DNA of 64,000 nt, taken from NCBI GenBank assembly GCA_010909165.1, contig MU008199.1:266248-330247 (forward strand). The letters run 5' to 3'. Positions 10,012-21,622 of the stretch are shown here, piece by piece (positions within the stretch are counted from its first letter, which is position 1; each line of letters opens with the position of its first letter). The position numbers and the translations under genes were made by a program. Origin of the DNA: Anthoceros angustus. Taxonomy: Eukaryota; Streptophyta; Anthocerotopsida; Anthocerotales; Anthocerotaceae. The notes beneath the pieces were generated by a model. The model saw only the letters and a program-made list of their open reading frames with translations, had not been told where the DNA came from and did no database searches.

Positions 10012-10786
10012 ATGAAGATGGAAAGAGTGCAGGTCGACCTTCCCGAGGAAGCTCTCAAAGATGCTCATCGGAGGGATAGACGCCAAGACGCGAATGGATG
10101 GAGGATGATAAGATTGCCGACCTCAAGTGGAAGCTTTTACAAGGATAGTTTTGGTGACGTCACAACCACCTACTTCAAGAAGGCATTCTTTCATTTCATG
10201 TGGAAGTCAAGCAAGGAGCTCACCGACCGGGGACAACCATGTCGCGCCTATGAGCATCACCGAGACAAGTCCGAGGCCAAACATTGTGGACAATGAGGGG
10301 GCGAGGCACCGCCATTTGAGTACTTACCTTGTGCGATTGTGGGGGCACATGGGTTATCGACGAAGAAGAGCTGGAGGAGTCTTACCAGCTTGAAGTGGTC
10401 CCTCCGAGGGATGACAGGGTCCCTCTCCTAAGAAGGTGAAGAAGGCAGAGGAGGAACCCAAGGTGGAGCAAGGAGTGCTTCACCTGTGGTGATCTTGGAT
10501 GATGAGACCACCCCTGGCCCCGACGCCAAGGAAGAAGAGGTGCCTGCCCGTGGGGAGACAAAGCAAGAGGAAGAGGTGGCGTGCCACCATGTGTACAGTG
10601 AGGCAACCCCATGGAGGTGGTGGAACTAACCCACCCTGTGAGATGACCGGTGGAGTTCCACCCAACATCGGCAGAGTGGAGAGACCGTCACCAAGAGAAA
10701 GGCGCTGAGTAACCCTGTGAGGGGAATGAGAAGACAAAGGCTTTGAAGGATCTCACGACCATCTCCGCCTAATTGATACTCCATTA

Positions 10787-11447
10787 GTGAAGCAAGCCTT
10801 ACAGGAAGTAGAGGAGTTGGAGGTGAGAGCTGTCGTCAGGACAGCCGAAGCGATTGCCCTACAGTCAGGTGGGGAGCAGGATAGCAAGGCTATCCAGGAG
10901 ATGGCGCTAGCAAAGGGGCGCCTAGTTGACCTGGAGAGGAGGTTGGGGCTCAACAAGATTGAAGAACAAAGGCTGAGACAAGAAAGTAGGGAACGTATGA
11001 AGGAAGTGGCTACCCTCAACCAGAAGATTGAGGAGACTGTCCGATGTGGGAAGGAGCGGCAAGAATACTCTTCAGCCGAGAAGAAGGAGAATAGGGACGA
11101 AGACTGCCCTGGGAGGCCGAGGCCGCCAAGCCAAGAATGAAGAATCGAGGCCAAGCTCAAGGAGCTGGAGGAGGAGGTGCCACATGGAGCAAGGAGCGTG
11201 AGGAGCTCATGAAGCAAGCAACGGAGGCGACCAACTGGAAGGAAGAGGTAGCTCACCGGAGGAAAATGATGCATCGCATGCTGGTCGTCAGGAAGCAACG
11301 CTTCCAGGCTGATTATGCATGGCAGCAAGGGATACTGGAGGCATGGAAGAGAGATGCCACTGAGAATGTCACTTTACAGCTTCGTTTCAGTGAGGTGACG
11401 CTAGAGAGGGATGCTTTGCGAAGTAAGTTAGCCTCAGGAGAGTGGCC
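10787..11447 (+). pseudogene. Coiled-coil coding sequence, 5' part, split by a retrotransposon
   Basis: Two overlapping frames, 10787-11140 and 11137 onward, encode a highly charged, helix-rich sequence with heptad-like leucines (L-V-D-L-E-R-R-L-G-L, M-K-E-V-A-T-L-N-Q-K-I) and many E/R/K residues, typical of a coiled coil. One frame change around 11,140 is required. The coding sequence is interrupted at 11,447 by the nested element. It resumes in the same frame at 20,373 once the element and one copy of the 5-bp target duplication are removed. The protein is not recognised; charged coiled-coil proteins of this kind occur in plant retrotransposon gag or extra ORFs. A helical, less convincing open frame lies upstream at 10,012-10,296. 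Confidence 0.5.
11443..11447. repeat. Target site duplication TGGCC (left copy)
   Basis: TGGCC immediately precedes the TGTGG end of the left LTR and recurs at 20,368-20,372 immediately after the TTACA end of the right LTR. Confidence 0.85.
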
Positions 11448-13189
11448 TGTGGGGTGTAAACCCGTGTCGTGGGACACGGTGAGGTCCACATTTACCCTCA
11501 ATGTCGTTGTAGTCCTGGGATTTGCTCCCAAGGGAATGGTTTGTGCCAAAAGACGCTATCTTCTATCACTACCAACCTTTGCCTAAGCTCGATCGGACCG
11601 CTACCACTCGCACCTATCTACTCAACTACGACTACCTCCTGTCTTATCCAACTACCACGGATCTAACTTCCCGACCCCTGCTCCTTTCGCTACCGCGGAA
11701 GTCCGCATTACTACCCGGTAGTGGTACGACCACCGAGGTGGGTCCCACGCCAAACCCTAACGGCTGATTCGACTTACCAGACCGCGGCCCTGCACGGAGT
11801 TGTCCGCCTGCGGGCCTCGGATAATTCTACCCCGGATACTATACCCAGCCCGATTCCTGACACTAGGGTTTTCTAGCCCATCCCACACTCAATCCACACA
11901 CATGCACATTCACACCCAAGGGTACCGGACCATCTTAATTCCTCCGGAAACACCGCTTCCCATGCGCACTTTCTCCAAAAGACGACTCCGCGATTCCTTC
12001 ACACCAATTCCAACCACATTCTCCACGGTTCTTCTCCTCTTTTTCCTCTCAGACCTCGTGATCACAGCAAGACTTAGTCTCCTTTCCCGATCCGCTCTCA
12101 CTCTCCTTCTCTCGATTCACCCTCCAGGCATCCACTCACTCACAGACTCTCAATTTCGGAACACGGCTGGCGAGAAAAGAAGCGAAGGGGAGGGGAGTCC
12201 AGAGCGACACAGCAGGCGTTACGAGCAAGCTCCAGACCCGCCCCGCGCCGGCCTCTTGGTTCCCTCCCCTTGGTCAGCAAGACACTTGATCGCCCCCTCC
12301 TCCGTCGCGGAGCAAGCTCTCGACCATTCCTAGGAGCGTCTCGCACACCCCGCCTCCGTTAATTGGACGTCTCCAACCAGCCACAGGCAGCGTGGGGATC
12401 TCAACCAGAAATTATCTGCTGTGAGGGACATAAGTTGCCCCTCTTATACATCCATCAGCGCCATGCCCCGGATTTTCAGGTCTTAAGATGGCTATCATGA
12501 AGGGACGCGCCCACGATTCGGAGCGATCCTAGGTCCAGTGCAGCACCCTAACCAAATTATCTTTAGGATGCTATCACCTCTGCCTACGCTATCTGCGCGC
12601 CCTACCTCGACTTGGCCGCCTGGCCCTACGTCCTCCATTGCCGCCGCCACGAGCTCTCCTGCCACGCCGCTGGTCGGACAGGTTTTCCCACACTACTTCC
12701 ACCTCACTGTCACTGCTGGACGTCCGAATTTGAGGTGTATCGCCTGAGCTTCCGTGATCTTCCGCCGCCTATTGCCGAGGATTATTACCGGGTTCCTCAT
12801 CCACCCAAGCTGGACCTCCTCCTCACTCAACTTCTCCAAAGTCGCCTCCGCATAATGGGCCAACCCCACACTGCGCAGCAGAAGTATGCACTGGTCCTCA
12901 CTTGCGAGGTAGGCCCCGATCCCTCCTATTTCCACACGCACATGGACGGTGAAGTTAAGCACGCTGTTCTCCATTCACATATGTAGACTTTTATGGACAT
13001 CCCAAGTCCATGGGCCAAGGAACACCAAATTTTGACCATTTATTTTCTAACCTAAAAAACAAAAAGAACTCCATAGGCCAAGGACATTTCTTCTATAAAT
13101 ACCTCCTACTCAACCCGACTTATTTTCACACCACCACCAAAAAAAAAAAAACACTTGGGCACGTGGGTTTCCAAGTCCTAGATCTTACA
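11448..13189 (-). repeat. Left (3') LTR of the nested Ty3/gypsy element
   Basis: It matches 18,759-20,367 along its length: 'ggtttgtgccaaaagacgct', 'ggtgggtccca', 'gagcaagctc', 'cttccgccgcctattgccg', a TATA region seen as CTATAAATACCTCC near 13,093, an A-run at 13,139, and a TTACA end. On the minus strand it begins TGTAAGATC and ends ACCCCACA. Confidence 0.85.
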
Positions 13190-13206
13190 TACTCCCCTTC
13201 TCATTT
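13190..13206 (-). promoter_or_regulatory. Polypurine tract
   Basis: On the minus strand the sequence directly before the left LTR reads GAGAAGGGGAGTA. This is a purine run in the place where plus-strand DNA synthesis of an LTR element is primed. Confidence 0.6.
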
Positions 13207-13224
13207 GTTGGCGTCCTCGCCAAC

Positions 13225-14371
13225 TTAGGTATAATACTTCTTGACCCTCCACCCATTGACTCGGGTTGGTAGTGGAGGGCCACCTATTTCTTGCAGTTGT
13301 ATGGATCCATTGGTAAAGACTTCGAGAACCCTATATGGCCCCATCCATCGAAGGTGGAGCTTGCCGGGAAAGTGCATGTACCTATTGTCGTACAGCAGGG
13401 CCAAGTCACCGGGAACTACCCACTCTTGCTTCCGCAACCGATTGTCATGCCATATTTTCCGTTTCGCCTGAATATCCTGCATGACGCTCAACGCCTGTTC
13501 CCTATCCTCTGTATGTTTAGCGAAGCGACGGCGTTCGACTTTCCTCCATCGCCATGCGGTTAGTTTCCGGATAGGGGTGGAATTTCAAACTCAATTACCG
13601 GGAGAATGGCCGAGGTGAGGTAGCGGTGTTTGTTGCGTTGTTATTTTCTGCGATCTCAGATGCCAGAGCGGAGTGAAGCTTAAGATCCCATACGCATATT
13701 CCACCGTTAGCTTGTTGAGGATCCCGCAAGAGCCCATTCGCCTTTTCCGTTAAGCCATTTGCCTTGGGATTATAAGGAGTCGTTTTTGTGGCGACGTTGA
13801 AGTAGATCGTCATATGAGATATAACTTCTGAAAATGTGACCCTCACCGACAAGCTCCAAGGGACAACCATATCGAGTGATAATATGTTCATAGAGGAACT
13901 GGCCACTACATGATGTGTTCACTGAGTGCTTGGGCTTCCACCATACGCGTGCAATAGTGGGCCACGAGGATGTATTGGTTTTGTCGCCCTCGTTTTTGGT
14001 GTATGGGACCAACAAATCTATTCCCCATTTCTCGAATGGCGCCAGGCCAATATCGGAACCATTGGCCATTGAGTGGTTGTGACGGTTTCCCAACCCTCCG
14101 ACAGCATCAACGCTTTAACAAACTCCTAGCATCCGATGCATGGTTTGCCACCAATACCCGTTTCAAGCACCTTCTTGCACGTGATATGTGCAAAAAATGT
14201 CCTCCGCTTCCCTCGTGCATCTCCAAGACTGGATAACTGCTCCTTGTTACCCATAACTGTCCGCCCATCCATCCGAGGTACAGATTGTCTTTGCGTATAA
14301 ACGGAGAATAGTGCACAAACGCCTGGGTTTGAAAGATCCGGTGGTATTTTCCTGCTTGTGAATTCCATCAT
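13225..14371 (-). pseudogene. Ty3/gypsy integrase, broken
   Basis: Four minus-strand frames together cover an integrase. Going downstream from 14,371: a zinc-binding region with C-like and H-like residues (about 14,107-14,371). Then a catalytic-core piece with P-F-E-K-W-G-I-D-L and R-Y-G-C-P-L-E-L-V (13,770-14,093). Then T-T-P-Y-N-P-K-A-N-G-L-T-E-K (13,595-13,906). Last is a C-terminal domain with H-L-R-W-M-G-P-Y-R-V-L-E-V, the GPY/F motif of Ty3/gypsy integrases (13,225-13,491). Several frame changes separate them, and the second catalytic aspartate region (normally S-D-R-G-T-H-F) reads G-E-G-H-I-F. The enzyme is not functional. Confidence 0.85.
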
Positions 14372-14444
14372 CTCCTCGTGGTGGGCCTTGTGTATCCGTT
14401 CTCCTTCTCATTTCTGCCGAGCCACCATTTACCCTCGCCTTATG

Positions 14445-16077
14445 GTTGCCGCCCCCTCTAACTCGTCATGAACAAAGCTTCATCGGAAAATGCTTTGGTC
14501 TGTGTAACCTCCTCGTTTCCTCGAAATGTAATCTGCATTCACATGTTTACTCCTCCTCTGGTCTCCACCGTGAACGTGAATTCTGCAGAGTAGGATCCAT
14601 CTTGCTATGCCCGCACAAGTTTTGTTTACTGTGTGTTTGAGGCGAAGTGGTCCACATGGAAGACGAACTCGTAGGATAGCAATAGTGATAGCGAACCGAG
14701 TACACCATCCCGCGCCTCCTCTGGTGGTGGTATACTTTTCTGCTGAGTCCCCATAATAGATTGATAATCGTGCTTCTTGTCATCCTTTGGCTTAGAATGG
14801 TACCGATTGCATAGGCCAAACGTCTACAAACACGTGGAATTTCTTGCTCCGGTCCCAGCAGGTGCCGTGATCGTGGTGGTGCGAAGATCATTGAAGGCCT
14901 CCTCGCTTTTCGGCGTCCATTCCCACTCCCGGTCCTTGCGCTGTGTGAGCCGCCTTCCGAGAAATTCTTCACAAACCTTCGATAATAGCCTACCATTCCG
15001 AGGAATCCCTAAGCTCCTTGGTGGTAGGTGGCTTGAGGCGGTAATGATTTTGACCTTATCCGGTCGACCTCTATCCCCTGCAAAATGCGGTGCCCCAACA
15101 AAATACCCTCCGCATGCCGAAATAACATTTCTCGGGATGTAGACACAATTGTCTCTGACACTGCTCCAAACATTTGCGAAGGTGGTTGAGGTGATCTTCG
15201 CCCAAACACGCAGAAGTCATCGGAAGACCTCCATGAAGTCCCTAAGGTATTCCTTGAAAATCTTGACAATGTCGCATGAAGGATCCGGTGCCCTGTTAAT
15301 CCGAACGCACCGCTTTTGTAGGCATAGGTTCCCCGTAGTGAAGGTGGCCAATCACTCTCCACGAGATGTGGTGATTATACCCGAATACCCATCCAGAACG
15401 AGTAGACCATTCTCCCGCAACTAAGTCCGATGTTGTCTATGAATGGAAGCGGGTAGTGGTCTTTTTGGTCACCTTGTTTAACTTCCTCCAATCTGACTGT
15501 ATCTTCCCTTCCGCTTTTGGGAACCACCACAATTGGGGCTACCCACTCCGATGTCACAATAGGATATATGACGTCGCAAGTAGAGCTCCAATTGTTCCTT
15601 TACCTTCAATACTTTGGATTTAGCTTGTATTGATCCGATGCACGGCCCCGGCTCGAGATCAATCTTGTGCTCCCCCCACTCCCTCGGTATACCCTTCATG
15701 TCTGTAACGTCAAAAGCAAAAACATGGATAAATTCCGCCAACAGCTGTTTCATCCCCCTTTCCAAGTCTGCATTCATCCTGTTCGAAAACTTAAGGACTT
15801 TCCCAGGCAACACCTCCACGTCCTTGACCTCATCCGTCTGTACCCACTCTCTTTCCACCGGCGCGGATGTGATTCCGAACCCTTCCTCCGGCTGTCTTGG
15901 TTCTCCTTCCCGCATTCCCCATTCCCGGAATAGGTCGGAGGTAAACGTGAGACACCCTCCTCGCACCCTCCGAAGTTTGTCCAGACAAGGCTCCGGCTCA
16001 CCACCTCTACTTCTGTTCCTCGACCTCGTCCCGCCTTCTCGATCTCCCCACCACCGGGTTGTCAATTGTGACTCCAT
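14445..16077 (-). pseudogene. Ty3/gypsy reverse transcriptase and RNase H, broken
   Basis: The minus-strand frame at 15,478-16,077 ends in the linker before reverse transcriptase. At 15,375-15,557 is the fingers region W-V-A-P-I-V-V-V-P-K-S-G with Y-P-L-P-F-I-D. At 15,009-15,362 is a degraded palm region (A-F-G-L-T, D-D-F). At 14,547-14,996 is the connection G-Y-Y-R-R-F-V-K-N-F-S-E running into RNase H-like sequence with A-Y-A-I-G-T-I-L-S-Q. The YxDD catalytic box is not intact in any frame and multiple frame changes are required. Order and motifs fit a Ty3/gypsy polymerase. Confidence 0.8.
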
Positions 16078-16700
16078 AGCACCCTAATAGGTTGATGGAA
16101 TGGGAATATCTCTCCAGTCGTCCTCTTCATCGACCACGAAATATGTGCGAATGGAAATTTCTCCTTCTCATCCTCTCCCCCAGAGGTATCTTCAGCAGAG
16201 GTGTATCCCTCCGTTTCCGTGGGTGTTTCCCCTACGTACGTATCTCTGCTCCAAGTCAAACATATCCTACCCTCCTTAATTTTGGAATCCCAGTCCAGAG
16301 GTTTGCCTTTCTTGCCCATTTGAAGGTGCAACGTGCCCCATACATCCATGTTCGTCCAATGAGAACCTCATATCCTGGCGCTTTTTGTTTAATGACCACG
16401 TAGTCCATGAGGTACGGAATGGTACCAATATGGGTTAGGACTCTCCTCACGGCGCCATTTTGGACATGTCCGCCACCGCAACACCTTTGATGTATGTTCT
16501 ATCGCAACCCAAGCTTCCGAGGGTCTCCTCTCATGATGTTGACTCGACCGAATCTAGCGGCACCTTCTTGATTACACATCCCGCAATTTCTATCTCAGAG
16601 CTCAGACCCCGTCCATCATGGCCACCATATTCACAGCAAGGGTTTCGGCCTTGGGGTGGAAAGGTTCCTCTTCGCCGCCTTCAATGCTTGGTGCATGATG
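16062..16700 (-). pseudogene. Ty3/gypsy retropepsin region, broken
   Basis: The minus-strand frame at 16,256-16,450 contains Y-E-V-L-I-G-R-T-W-M-Y-G-A-R-C, the conserved C-terminal protease element (usually D-V-I-L-G-R-x-W). It is preceded by I-P-Y-L-M-D-Y-V-V-I. The active-site D-S-G lies upstream in degraded sequence and was not found intact. It sits between gag and reverse transcriptase, as expected. Confidence 0.6.
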
Positions 16701-16784
16701 TGTTGTCCTCGATGAAGTAAAACTTTTGGTCCATGATCGCCAAATTGAAGAAAGTGTTTCTGTTCTTGCCCCCCCCCACTGTAG

Positions 16785-18330
16785 TCAAGTCGATGGCTGG
16801 TCGTGAGGTCGGGCCGGTGAGGGCCAGGTTGTGACATCATAACTCCTCGCCATTCGCTCGACTACCAAAACTCCTTTGCGGGGGTTCCCATGTCGTCCGG
16901 GGGGGCCTTCTCGTCCATCCCCCAACGTTGTGCCTGGCTTCCTCTTGATGCCGCGCCCACCCCCGACTCTTTTTGTGGTTGGACTCTCTTCCTTTCTGAC
17001 GCCCCTTCCTCTCACGGACGTTATCTCTTCTTCCTCTCGCTCCCTTCTTAGGGGTGTCCGCCTTCCCCGCCTCGTCTCGCAGGAGTTCCGTAATACCAAT
17101 CCACATCCCCAACCCTCCATCTCAAATCCTCCCCTCATGCCATCCGCTTCAGATTGCATCTGGGCACCGCGGGTGTCGAGGTTGAGCTCCTGTTTTTCTT
17201 TCGGAGACGGCCAGCACTGTAATTCTCACATCCTCACAATCGACACCTTTGCTCCTCGGCCAATGAACCGAATGCCCATGCCTGATTGCGTTGCCCATGC
17301 TGGGTTTCGAAACTCGAGGGGTACAAAGTCTGGTACCCAGATCGTGTTGCCTTGAATTTGGTATGTATCTTCCAAGCACATCTCTTCCTCTCCTCCTCGT
17401 AGCTTGGTTGCACTTTTGTTTGTGGACGTTCGACCTCGAGTGCCCTGTCCACAAGTTGAGCGAAGAGATTCGCCCGCTCCAAGAGCAACCCTTCTTCTAT
17501 CATGGTCCTTGATGGCATTAAGATGGAGTTTCTCGCTTGACCATCATTTCCTCCATCTTGTTCCCTTGTTGCTCCACTTTTTTTTGCTTTCCACCTCTCT
17601 TCTCACCGCGTCCCTTCGTGCATATAGCAGCTCCTTCCCTTTGCACGCGTCTTGTTTCCTACCATTTTTCCCTTCTTCCTTCTATCCCTTGATTGCGCTC
17701 ACCTTCCGAATTCTCCTCCGAATCCTCATGGTCTCCTTCCGTGGAGCTACCCGAGGAGTCATTGAAGAGCTATCCTCCGCTGAACTCCATCGGAGGACGA
17801 ATAGTACTTCTTCTTCTTTTGTATTTCTTTTTGTCCTTCCGCGCCCTTGTTCGAGTTCTTCTTCTCTTCGCGTTGGACTCCTCATAGTTCGTGAGCACTT
17901 GATCGCCCGATCCAAATCTTTCTCACTGAGACGACGTGTCTTCCCATCTCCGCCCAATCCTCTTGCAAACCAAATAATGGCCATTAGCTCCGAGTGCGGA
18001 CCGATCCGTGGTAGGTGGAACCTTTCCACATAAGCTGCGGTCTCCTTCTTCCCTCTCCGCAATCCCTCGAGTTTGGACAAGACATATCCTTCCACATCGA
18101 CCCTCCGAATCTTTCACAAAAGCTCTCTCAAGGCCCCAAAGGTAGGGGTGTGGAAGAAGCTATGTACTCCGCTTGTACCACTTGGCGCTCCGAAGACTCC
18201 ATAAAGCCTGGGCACGCGCATCCTCCCGTTGGCAAGCGCCACCGCTCAAAACGCCGACAAACTCGTCAGATCCTCATGGCCCTTCTTTTCTCCATACAAC
18301 GGTAAGATTGCTTAGTAGTAACAAGCACCG
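16785..18330 (-). pseudogene. Ty3/gypsy gag region, broken
   Basis: Minus-strand frames at 17,682-18,095 (A-Y-V-E-R-F-H-L-P, W-F-A-R-G-L-G-G), 17,234-17,518 and 16,785-17,159 fill the gag position between the primer site and the protease. The first carries a capsid-like helical stretch; the others are basic and low in complexity. No zinc knuckle is recognisable. The assignment relies mainly on position. Confidence 0.5.
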
Positions 18331-18740
18331 AGATCGCCATAACTACCGGGTAGTACTTTCAACGATCATGTAGTTGACGCGCCACTACGCCCTGACCTCT
18401 ACATTCACGAAGTTTGACTGACCGCGATCTAGGCAACTGGAGCGTAGATCAAAAGACAAGGTGGGATCGGGTACCGCCCTTGTACCGCTCGTAGTCGAGA
18501 GTTGGGAATCAACTGATAAGATCCGATCCCTAGTTCCGAGTCGACCCCCCCTTCCTCGTCCAAGTGTGATCTCCGTGCCTCTCCTCGTAACTCTCTGCAA
18601 TCTTTCCGCTGCTGCCGCTTGCCGCGTTTCCCCATCCGTAATCGCTTGTCTCCACCCGAGGCATCCATCTATCATCTAGTAATGCTAGACTCTACTTAAG
18701 CTATGGTTAGTTCCTTCCTACGCCCTGATGCGATTCCATT

Positions 18741-18755
18741 CCCGCAACGGCGCCA
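18741..18755 (-). promoter_or_regulatory. Primer binding site, tRNA-Asp type
   Basis: The minus strand reads TGGCGCCGTTGCGGG, three bases inside the right LTR. It starts with TGG and is complementary to the 3' end expected of plant tRNA-Asp, the usual primer of Tat/Athila elements. Confidence 0.8.
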
Positions 18756-18758
18756 AAA

Positions 18759-20367
18759 TGTGGAGTGTGGAGTGGGGACACCGTGAGGTCCACATTCACC
18801 CTCAATGTCGTAGGCTTAGGATTCGCTCCCAAGGGAATGGTTTGTGCCAAGAGACGCTAACTTCTATCACTACCAACTTCTTGCCTAAGTCACCGCTACC
18901 ACTCTTACCTATCTACTCAACTACTACTACCTCCCGACTCTCCAACTACCACATCTTATTCACGACCGCCCTTTCTCCACGCTCACTCGGTAGTTGCCGA
19001 CACCGAGGTGGGTCCCACCCAAACCCTAGCGATTATTTTCACGGGCCCGCCAGGCCCGCCTGCGGGCCTGTATTCTCACCCACACACACACACACACACA
19101 CACACCGATTCCTACTAAATTCCACATCCCACACTCAATCCACACACACACACACAACACACGCACACTTACAAGAACGCTTGCGCACTTCCACAAAGAC
19201 CGACCGGTTTGGATTCTTCACACAATTCAACCTCCACGCTTCTCCTCAATTAGTTCCTCTCAACTCTCACACCTCGCATCGCAGACAAGGTTTAGTCTCC
19301 TTCACCCCTCTCTCTCTCTCTCTCTCTCTCACCCTCCTGCTTCCAACCATCCACTCACTCACCTCACACCCAGAAAGAAGTGAAGGAAGAAGAAGGCCAC
19401 AAAGGGCGCACGAGCAAGCTCCACCCGCCCCGCGCCAATCCCTTGGTTTCCTCCTTGTCGAAAGATTGATCACCCTCCTCCCCGGCGGAGCAAGCTCTCG
19501 ACCACCCCTAGGAGCGCCTCGCACACCGCCTCAATCGGACGCTCCAACCAGCCACGTGCTGGGGATCTCAACCAGAATTATCTCACGTGAGGGACCTAAT
19601 TGCCCCTCTTATACATCGGGGGCCATGCCCCGGATTTTAGGTCCTAAGATGGCTATCATGAAGGGACGCGCCCACAACGGAGCGATCCTAGGTCCGCAAG
19701 ATCCTAACCAAATTATCTTTAGGTTACCACCTCGCACGCTTATCTCTACCTCGACTTGGCCCCCGCCCCACGCCCTCCATTGCCGCCGCCACGAGCTCTC
19801 CGCCACGCTGGCCTGGACAGTTCTCCCACACTTCCACCTCACCGCCACCTGGACGTCCGAATTTGAGGTGTACCGCCTGGGCTTCCGTGATCTTCCGCCG
19901 CCTATTGCCGAGGATTATTACGGTTCCTCGTCCACCCAAGCTCGGACCTCCTCCTCGCTCAACTCCTCCAAAGTCGCCTCCGCATAATAGGGGGCCAACC
20001 CCCACACTCGGGCGTAGTGGTAGAAGTATGCACTTCGGGTCCTCACTTGCAGTAGGTAGGCCCTGATCCCTCCTATTTCCACACGCACATGGACAGTGAA
20101 GTTAAGCACGCGTTCTCCATTCACATATATAGACTTTTTGGTGGACATCCCAAGTCCATGGGCCAAGGAACACCAAGTTCCCGGACCATTTAATTTCTAA
20201 CCTAAAAATCAAGACAAGAAAAAAGAACCAGAGGCCAAGGACATTTCTTCTATAAATACCTTTGCCTACTGTCAACCTAACTTATTTTCACACCATACTC
20301 GACCAAAAAAAAAAAAAACACTTCCAGGCACATCCCAACAGGGGTTTCCAAGTCCAGATCGTTTACA
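18759..20367 (-). repeat. Right (5') LTR of the nested Ty3/gypsy element
   Basis: This is the partner of 11,448-13,189. It contains a CA microsatellite at about 19,079-19,104, a CT run at about 19,310-19,330 and a TATA region (CTATAAATACC) near 20,252. A 419-codon plus-strand open frame that starts just before it is a by-product of LTR sequence, not a gene. Confidence 0.85.
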
Positions 20368-20640
20368 TGGCCTGAGGAATTTGATGAGATTTGTTTGAAG
20401 GGCCAGGAGATGCAGGTCCACTTAAATGCTAGGGTCAACACGTTTGCCAAGGAGATGCGTTCCTTGTTGACAAGGAAGTTGTTGGGTCCCCACGATGGAG
20501 GAGATTTTGAAGAATTGCACCCTCAACTCGGAGATTCGTGACTTGAGAGTGAAATGGATGCGAAGGCTAAGTGTGGGAGGAGCCAATGGAAGAGGAAGAG
20601 ATTTCCAGCAGCCGTAGAGTTGGTGGGGTGTCTCAAGGCA
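20368..20640 (+). pseudogene. Coiled-coil coding sequence, 3' part, after the retrotransposon
   Basis: Starting with the right copy of the target duplication, the frame continues the interrupted coding sequence with E-E-F-D-E-I-C-L-K-G-Q-E-M-Q and helix-forming residues. A shift near 20,485 leads to M-E-E-I-L-K-N-C-T-L-N-S-E-I-R-D-L, again coiled-coil-like. It stops around 20,600. The exact resumption of the frame across the insertion supports both the target duplication and the coding nature of the host sequence. Confidence 0.5.
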
Positions 20641-20904
20641 GATGAGCCGCACCAACACCCAACCGCCTGGAGGTAATTGCGCCGGGCTGTCAGATGATTA
20701 CGAGAGGCGGCTTACAAGAGCGCCTGCAAGAGGGTATGCCCACCGCCTCAACAAGATCGCCGAGACAGTGTGGAGGTTCCCGCCATGACGACGAGTGAAG
20801 AGATCCTGACAGGGACCCCCAAGCCAAGAGGAGGAAGACGGTGGTTGGGCACAGCCATGCCAACACCAAGAAGAAGTAGGCGATAGTTGGTAGGGGAGTG
20901 AATG

Positions 20905-21110
20905 GGTCATTAAGACCCCTAGGGGTTAGTGGGATTGTTAGGAGGTAGGTTAAGAACCTTTTAAGAGGCCACCTACTTAAAAACCGTAAGCAACCCCACC
21001 TACCCCACCAGACTTAATTAATGCTAGGGTTTGGGGGAGCTCCTATAAGAGGGGGAGGAGCTCCCATAATAAAATGTCATGCCTTGCTCTCCTGACCTGT
21101 GTGTGCTTGT
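20905..21110 (+). repeat. LTR-like segment with TATA and polyadenylation signals
   Basis: The sequence has short direct words ('cctaccccacc', 'ggtaggttaagaacc'), a TATA-like CCTATAAGAGG near 21,041 and AATAAAATG near 21,068. This is the arrangement of an LTR U3-R. It may be the 3' LTR of the outer element that hosts the nested one. No partner copy was found. Confidence 0.35.
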
Positions 21111-21436
21111 CTTGCTACACAAGCGTGCGTGCCGACCGTGTGAGGGTGCATGGTGTCTGGTAGGGTCTTGAGGTGCGGTGACCAGGGTGAGGGCGGGGCC
21201 CAAACCTTTCTTTCTGGAGGTAGCAGCTGGGTAGCGTTCGAGCGGTGAGGGAGCGGCATTGTGGTTGCAAAGTGCGACAGACTGGTAAAGGGAAGACCCC
21301 TAGCAAAATCCAGCACGCGGGACGTCACTTGCAGCCAAATGTCTGGCCTAGGTCCGTGAGGGCAATGCCCTATGATCTGAGGCAGTTGCTGGGAGGCCAG
21401 GAGGGCGCCCAGGGCTGATAGTTAGCTAGGAAGAGT

Positions 21437-21622
21437 GGAAGAGGTAGATTAGAGAAGAGAGGAGAAGAGAGGAGAAAAGAGAGAAAAGAGAAAAGAAAAG
21501 AGAGAGCGAGAGAGAGAGAGAGCGAGAGAGAGGACGAGAGAGGAGCTAGAGAGGATAGGGAGCAAGAGAGGAGAAGGAAGGAGCACGAGAGAAAAGACAA
21601 AAAGACAAAAAGAGAAGAGAGG
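21437..21622. repeat. GA-rich low-complexity tract
   Basis: An almost pure purine run of GAGA, AGAAAAG and GAGAGC words. Antisense open frames over it (Ser/Leu/Phe-rich) are artefacts of composition. Confidence 0.8.

Larger units (their letters stand above)
11448..20367 (-). mobile_element. Complete but decayed Ty3/gypsy LTR retrotransposon (tRNA-Asp primed)
   Basis: The element lies on the minus strand with LTRs at 11,448-13,189 and 18,759-20,367, TG...CA-type ends, a 5-bp target duplication, a primer binding site next to the right LTR and a purine tract next to the left LTR. Reading leftwards on the minus strand the order is gag, protease, reverse transcriptase, RNase H, integrase, which defines Ty3/gypsy. 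The primer site TGGCGCCGTTGCGGG fits tRNA-Asp, as in the Tat/Athila branch of plant elements. All coding parts are frameshifted and the LTRs differ by many small indels, so it is immobile and fairly old. It sits inside another coding sequence. Confidence 0.9.

Noticed and set aside
18728-19987. 419-codon plus-strand open frame
   Set aside because: It runs from the primer site region into the right LTR, is Pro/Ser/Thr/His-rich from CA and CT repeats, and lies antisense to the element. It is a by-product of LTR composition.
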